Assembly (NCBI GenBank): GCA_019912965.1
Contig: JAIOHM010000036.1
Span: forward strand, 32,493 to 96,492
Reading direction: 5' to 3'
Source of the DNA: Anaerolineae bacterium
GTDB lineage: Bacteria; Chloroflexota; Anaerolineae; Aggregatilineales; Phototrophicaceae
DNA length: 64,000 bases
Shown here: one piece after another, positions 59,961 to 64,000 of the stretch
Position numbering within the stretch: the stretch's first letter is position 1
How the letters are laid out: every line of letters starts with the position of its first letter
Translations under genes and position numbers: made by a program
The notes under the pieces: model-generated
What the model was told of the DNA's origin: nothing
Databases searched by the model: none
The model's input: only the letters and a program-made list of their open reading frames with translations

Positions 59961-62510
59961 ATGGCAGTCACAAATCTTCAACAGATTGAATTGCCGATTA
60001 CAGGCATGACCTGTGCGGGTTGTGTGCGAACTGTTGAACGTGCATTGAAAAAGACAGAGGGTATTGGCGAAGCATCCGTTAATCTGGCAACCGAACGGGC
60101 GAGCGTTCAATTTGATCCCAGCGAGGTCGATGTTAATCAGATGATCCAGCGGGTTCAGGATGCCGGGTATGGCGTGGCAATCGGTTCTATCGAACTGCCG
60201 ATCACGGGGATGACCTGCGCGAGCTGTGTTCGCAATGTTGAACGCGCGATCCAGAAGCAGCCGGGTATCCTGTCGGTTAATGTCAATCTGGCGACCGAAA
60301 AAGCGACGGTGAGTTATGTGCCGGGTGCAGTGCGGCGTGGCGATCTGGTGAAAGCGGTTGAGGCTGCTAGCTACGGGGTTCTTGATCTCTCGAACGCGGA
60401 AGTACCGGAGGATGCTGAACGGGCAGCGCGTCAGGCGGAAATTGACCGTCAGCGGCGCATGGTGGTCATTGGTGCGCTTTTTACCGTACCCTTGTTCCTG
60501 CTGAGTATGGCGCGTGACCTGTATATGGCGAGCTTTGCTGGCTCCGACATGAGTGCCCACATCCTGAACGGCGCGATGGCCGGGCCAAATCCGGCACTGA
60601 ACTGGCTGCTCTGGTCGGGCTGGCCGTTCGTTTTTGGTCTGCTGGCAACGCCGGTTCAGGTCATTGTTGGGAGGCAGTACATTGTGGGTGCGTATAAAGC
60701 TGCCCGTAACGGCTCGGCCAACATGGACACACTGATTGCAATGGGTTCACTGGCAGCCTATCTCTACAGTATCGTTGTGTTGGTTGGCATCACTTTGGGT
60801 TTCTCGGCCTCCGTTGGCGGGCATGTCTACTTTGAGACAGCCGCAGTCATTCTGACGCTGATTACACTGGGTAAACTGCTGGAAGCGCGTGCCAAAGGGC
60901 GAACCAGTGAAGCGATCAAGAAATTGATGGGACTCGCGCCCAAGACAGCCACCCTGCTGCGAAATGGGCAGGAAATTGAAGTGCCGGTTGATGACCTGAT
61001 GATTGGCGATACGCTGCTGGTACGTCCCGGCGAACGCATTCCGGTTGATGGTATGGTCATCGAAGGGCGTTCTTCGGTGGATGAGTCCATGCTGACGGGG
61101 GAAAGCCTGCCAGTCAATAAAGAAACCGGCAGTGAAGTCATTGGTGCGACGGTCAATAAACAGGGACGCCTTATCGTCGAGGCACAAAAAGTAGGTGCTC
61201 AGACTGCACTGGCACAGATTGTTCGATTGGTCGAACAGGCACAGGGATCGAAAGCGCCCATTCAGCGCATTGCGGATACCGTATCAGGCGTGTTTGTACC
61301 GGTTGTATTGGGGCTGGCAGCACTGACTTTTCTCGGCTGGTTATTGATCGGTCAGGTTGGCTTTGTCCCGGCAATGGTTCACATGGTTGCAGTGTTGGTA
61401 ATCGCCTGCCCGTGCGCGCTGGGCTTGGCAACCCCTACAGCCATAATGGTCGGCACAGGGCGTGGCGCGGAGATGGGTATCCTGTTCAAGAACAGCGAAG
61501 CATTGGAAAATGCCAAAGGTATCCAGGTCGTCGCGCTGGACAAGACTGGCACGATTACCCGCGGTGAACCCGCTGTGACTGATGTTATTCCACTCAATGG
61601 ATTTGAAGTCGCTGAACTCCTGATGCTAACGGCGGTTGCCGAGCGCGGCAGCGAACATCCACTCGGACAGGCTGTGGTCAAAGCAGCGCAGGAACGCGGA
61701 ATTACGCTGACACAACCGCAATCCTTTGAAGCTGAGTCAGGGCGTGGTATTCGGGCAGTGGTCGATGGTAAAACGGTTCTCGTGGGCAGCCCGCGCTTTA
61801 TCCGTGAACAAAGCCATGAGCTGGAAACAACGATTGGACAGGTTGAAACACTTCAGGCACAGGCACGCACCGTCGTGCTAACGGTCGTAGATGGCACACT
61901 TGCCGGTCTGATCGGCATTGCTGATACCGTAAAAGCTGGTTCACGTGAGGCGATTGCTGCACTGCGTTCTCTCGGATTAGAAGTCGTGATGGTGACAGGT
62001 GATAACGAGCGCACTGCACAGGCGATTGCCCGCGAAGTCGGTATTGAGCGAGTGTTGGCCGAAGTGCTGCCAGAGCAAAAAGTGGAGGCAGTCAAGCAGC
62101 TGCAGTCGGAAGGTAAACGCACGGCGATGGTGGGAGATGGGATTAACGACGCACCCGCGCTGGCACAGGCGGATGTCGGTATTGCCATTGGCACCGGAAC
62201 AGATATTGCGATGGAAGCCTCAGATGTGACACTGGTCAGTGGCGATTTGCGCGGTGTCGCGCGGGCTGTCACTTTAAGTCGTGCCACCATGCGAACGATC
62301 TACCAGAACCTGTTCTGGGCCTTCGTCTACAACATCATCCTCATCCCGGTGGCGATGGCTGGCGCACTCGTCCCCATGCTGGCTGCTGCTGCAATGGCTT
62401 TTTCTTCCATCTTCGTTGTATCCAACAGTCTCCGCCTGCGGGGTTATAAGGTGGAAAACGAACCTGAAAAATCCAAATCGCAGTTAAGTGTTAAACCGGT
62501 GACTGCATAA
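59961..62510 (+). CDS. copA: Copper-translocating P1B-type ATPase
   Basis: 849 residues from ATG 59961 (GGAG seven bases upstream). Two N-terminal heavy-metal domains carry MTCAGC (Cys18/Cys21) and MTCASC (Cys86/Cys89). The membrane metal site is CPC (Cys483, Cys485), the phosphorylation site is DKTGT (Asp527), TGES is in the actuator domain, and [10 protein letters not shown] is the hinge. CPC with two CxxC domains marks a Cu+ exporter (CopA). The divergent two-component system and the one downstream with a Met/His-rich sensor suggest metal-responsive control. Confidence 0.93.
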   Translation: MAVTNLQQIELPITGMTCAGCVRTVERALKKTEGIGEASVNLATERASVQFDPSEVDVNQMIQRVQDAGYGVAIGSIELPITGMTCASCVRNVERAIQKQPGILSVNVNLATEKATVSYVPGAVRRGDLVKAVEAASYGVLDLSNAEVPEDAERAARQAEIDRQRRMVVIGALFTVPLFLLSMARDLYMASFAGSDMSAHILNGAMAGPNPALNWLLWSGWPFVFGLLATPVQVIVGRQYIVGAYKAARNGSANMDTLIAMGSLAAYLYSIVVLVGITLGFSASVGGHVYFETAAVILTLITLGKLLEARAKGRTSEAIKKLMGLAPKTATLLRNGQEIEVPVDDLMIGDTLLVRPGERIPVDGMVIEGRSSVDESMLTGESLPVNKETGSEVIGATVNKQGRLIVEAQKVGAQTALAQIVRLVEQAQGSKAPIQRIADTVSGVFVPVVLGLAALTFLGWLLIGQVGFVPAMVHMVAVLVIACPCALGLATPTAIMVGTGRGAEMGILFKNSEALENAKGIQVVALDKTGTITRGEPAVTDVIPLNGFEVAELLMLTAVAERGSEHPLGQAVVKAAQERGITLTQPQSFEAESGRGIRAVVDGKTVLVGSPRFIREQSHELETTIGQVETLQAQARTVVLTVVDGTLAGLIGIADTVKAGSREAIAALRSLGLEVVMVTGDNERTAQAIAREVGIERVLAEVLPEQKVEAVKQLQSEGKRTAMVGDGINDAPALAQADVGIAIGTGTDIAMEASDVTLVSGDLRGVARAVTLSRATMRTIYQNLFWAFVYNIILIPVAMAGALVPMLAAAAMAFSSIFVVSNSLRLRGYKVENEPEKSKSQLSVKPVTA

Positions 62511-62629
62511 GTAGTGATTGTGGCCTGAGTTATCCTTAACTGTTATGGGGTGTTAGCTGACGAGCGAGCAGCAGACACCCCTGCTTTATTCCTATCTTTG
62601 AGAGATGCCTATCCGATCAAGAGATTGAG

Positions 62630-62660
62630 GTTGCTATCGCTCAGATATACCCCTAGCAAC
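62630..62660. promoter_or_regulatory. Inverted repeat between copA and the OmpR-type regulator
   Basis: GTTGCTA (62630-62636) and TAGCAAC (62654-62660) are perfect 7-bp inverted copies with a 17-bp spacer in the 220-bp gap. It could be an operator; no U-tract is present. A TTGACC (62667-62672) and GATAAT (62693-62698) with an overlong 20-bp spacer may form a promoter. Confidence 0.35.
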
Positions 62661-62730
62661 GATGAATTGACCCTTAACCCGATATTTGATGCGATAATAA
62701 GGTCAACAGATAATCGAACGGCGAATACTT

Positions 62731-63420
62731 ATGGCAACTATTCTTGTGATTGATGATGAGGACAGTATCCTCAACGTCGTTGAAGCCTATTTGAAAAGTG
62801 ATGGCAATACCGTTCATCTGGCACGAGATGGTGTGCAGGGATTAGCTGCATTTCGCCGTTACCAACCCGAACTGGTCATCCTCGATATTATGCTGCCGGA
62901 AATGGACGGACTGGAAGTGCTTCGGCAAATTCGGCGCGAATCAGATGTTTATGTGATGATGCTCACCGCCAAATCGGAGGAGTTTGACCGGGTGATGGGA
63001 TTGACGGTTGGGGCAGACGATTACCTGACCAAACCTTTTAGCCCGCGTGAATTAGCCGCCCGCGTCAAAGCTATCCTGCGGCGCGGACGTAACACGACCC
63101 AGAACGAGCAGCAAATCCTCACGTTCAAACACCTGAAAATTGATATGCAGCGGCACGAAGTCCAGCGGGATGGCGAACTCATTGAGCTGACTGCATTGGA
63201 GTTCAAGCTGCTGTCCACATTAGCCACCTATGCCCGAATGGTTTTGACTCGCCAGCAATTATTAGAGCGCGTTTGGGGATATGACTTTTACGGGGAAGAG
63301 CGTGTTGTCGATGTCCATATCGGACATGTCCGGCAGAAAATTGAAGCTGATCCATCCGATCCGCAGTTCATCGTGACGGTACGGGGGGTGGGTTATAAAT
63401 TCGCGGATGAGCCGTTATGA
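62731..63420 (+). CDS. OmpR/PhoB-type response regulator
   Basis: 229 residues. The receiver domain has IDDEDS (residues 7-12), Asp52 in LVILDIMLPEMDG, and the Lys loop DDYLTKPFSPREL. The C-terminal winged helix is typical (ELTALEFKLLSTLATYARMV, then VWGYDFYGEERVVDVHIGHV and VRGVGYKF). The gene overlaps the downstream sensor kinase by 4 bp (ATGA). Position next to a copper ATPase makes a metal- or envelope-stress role plausible. Confidence 0.92.
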   Translation: MATILVIDDEDSILNVVEAYLKSDGNTVHLARDGVQGLAAFRRYQPELVILDIMLPEMDGLEVLRQIRRESDVYVMMLTAKSEEFDRVMGLTVGADDYLTKPFSPRELAARVKAILRRGRNTTQNEQQILTFKHLKIDMQRHEVQRDGELIELTALEFKLLSTLATYARMVLTRQQLLERVWGYDFYGEERVVDVHIGHVRQKIEADPSDPQFIVTVRGVGYKFADEPL

Positions 63421-64000
63421 AACTCTCCTACAAGTTGTTCTTCTCCTATATCCTGGTTGTCCTCATCGGACTGGTGGTTCTGGCGATTTCGACAGCCTTT
63501 GTTGCCCCGGTCAATTTCTCCGAGCAAATGACCCATATGGGTCACAATCTTTCCAATATGATGGGACAGCATCGGCTTGAACTGACGACCGAACTGGAGA
63601 CCAGCTTCCGTAATGCGCTCAACAGTGCCCTGATTATTGCAGGTGTCGCCGCGACTCTGGCGGCAGGCGGTGTGAGCTGGTTTGTCAGCCAGCGGATCAT
63701 CCGCCCCATCCGCTCTCTGGTGACTCTCAGCCACCGGATTGCAGACGGCCATTATGAACAGCGCCTGCAACTGAATAGCGGGGATGAACTGGCTGAACTC
63801 GTCGAAAGTTTCAATCGGATGGCGGTATCTCTGGCGGAAACGGAAGTGATGCGTCAGCGACTGCTGGGCGATGTCACCCATGAACTTAAAACACCGCTGG
63901 CAAGCATCAAAGGTTATATGGAAGGCTTGCAGGATGGTGTGCTTCCGGCTACCCCGGAAACGTTCCAGCTTATTCACAATGAGGCGGGTCGGTTGCAGCG
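63417..64000 (+). CDS. Sensor histidine kinase with Met/His-rich loop (cut by window edge)
   Basis: About 194 residues are visible, from ATG 63417 to the right edge. Helix 1 (LFFSYILVVLIGLVVLAIST) is followed by a short extracellular loop that includes MTHMGHNLSNMMGQH, then helix 2 (ALIIAGVAATLAAGGVSWFV), a HAMP domain and the HisKA site GDVTHELKTPLASI (His155). The Met/His-rich loop is typical of copper-binding sites. It overlaps the regulator gene. The ATPase domain lies beyond the window. Confidence 0.9.
   Translation, partial: MKLSYKLFFSYILVVLIGLVVLAISTAFVAPVNFSEQMTHMGHNLSNMMGQHRLELTTELETSFRNALNSALIIAGVAATLAAGGVSWFVSQRIIRPIRSLVTLSHRIADGHYEQRLQLNSGDELAELVESFNRMAVSLAETEVMRQRLLGDVTHELKTPLASIKGYMEGLQDGVLPATPETFQLIHNEAGRLQ

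Overview
The window looks like a chromosomal segment of a Chloroflexota bacterium, probably Anaerolineae-like. This is an inference from gene content. It carries a Dehalococcoides-type Elp3, an F420-type luciferase-like oxidoreductase, many secreted or membrane proteins with Thr/Pro linkers, a ferredoxin-dependent 2-oxoacid oxidoreductase subunit, and moderately GC-rich codon use. No rRNA, tRNA, CRISPR array, transposase or phage integrase was recognised. One structural RNA, a one-piece tmRNA (44019-44404), is clear.

Layout. 1-7.5 kb: MOSC protein fragment, ABC-2-like permease, two tandem M3 oligopeptidases, a small membrane protein and Elp3. 7.5-24 kb: accessory genes, namely a secreted protein, a STAND ATPase with 14 near-identical TPRs, an F420-type oxidoreductase, Uma2, a methyltransferase, a VapBC-like pair between two paralogues, a PadR unit, an L,D-transpeptidase, a DUF433 protein and an AT-rich TIR-NACHT-HEAT protein that is probably anti-phage. 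24-35 kb: NUDIX/SixA, GalE, a secreted beta-propeller protein, MscS, and an AT-rich surface-polysaccharide cluster (flippase, three glycosyltransferases, one methyltransferase). 35-42 kb: rimI-tsaB-tsaE (tRNA t6A and ribosome maturation), a hybrid sensor kinase, and an operon of a PpiC lipoprotein with three related membrane-anchored proteins, one only 35 aa. 42-48 kb: a Fes-like esterase lacking its nucleophile serine, tmRNA, an AT-rich HNH gene block, a hydrolase remnant, and KorB fused to a CBS pair. 48-57.5 kb: AhpD-like, MocR, DUF420 and TPR proteins, then lysine 2,3-aminomutase with an ATP-grasp ligase behind a strong promoter and a leader terminator, a secreted protein and DoxX. 57.5-64 kb: a NarL-type two-component system, a copper P1B-ATPase and an OmpR-type two-component system whose sensor has a Met/His-rich loop.

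The most unusual signal is outside the genes. Families of 7-bp tandem repeats (variants of GCCTTCA/GTCAGC and CAGTTTA), GGCGGC hairpins and 9-bp tandem repeats recur in several intergenic regions. The heptamers begin at, or run into, the stop codons of several genes (elp3, korB-CBS, kamA, the ATP-grasp ligase, tsaE). They resemble the STRR heptamers known from cyanobacteria. The second notable system is the kamA-ATP-grasp pair: lysine-binding aspartates are kept, but the usual beta-lysine acetyltransferase is replaced by a D-Ala-D-Ala-ligase-like enzyme, suggesting a beta-lysine-containing peptide product.
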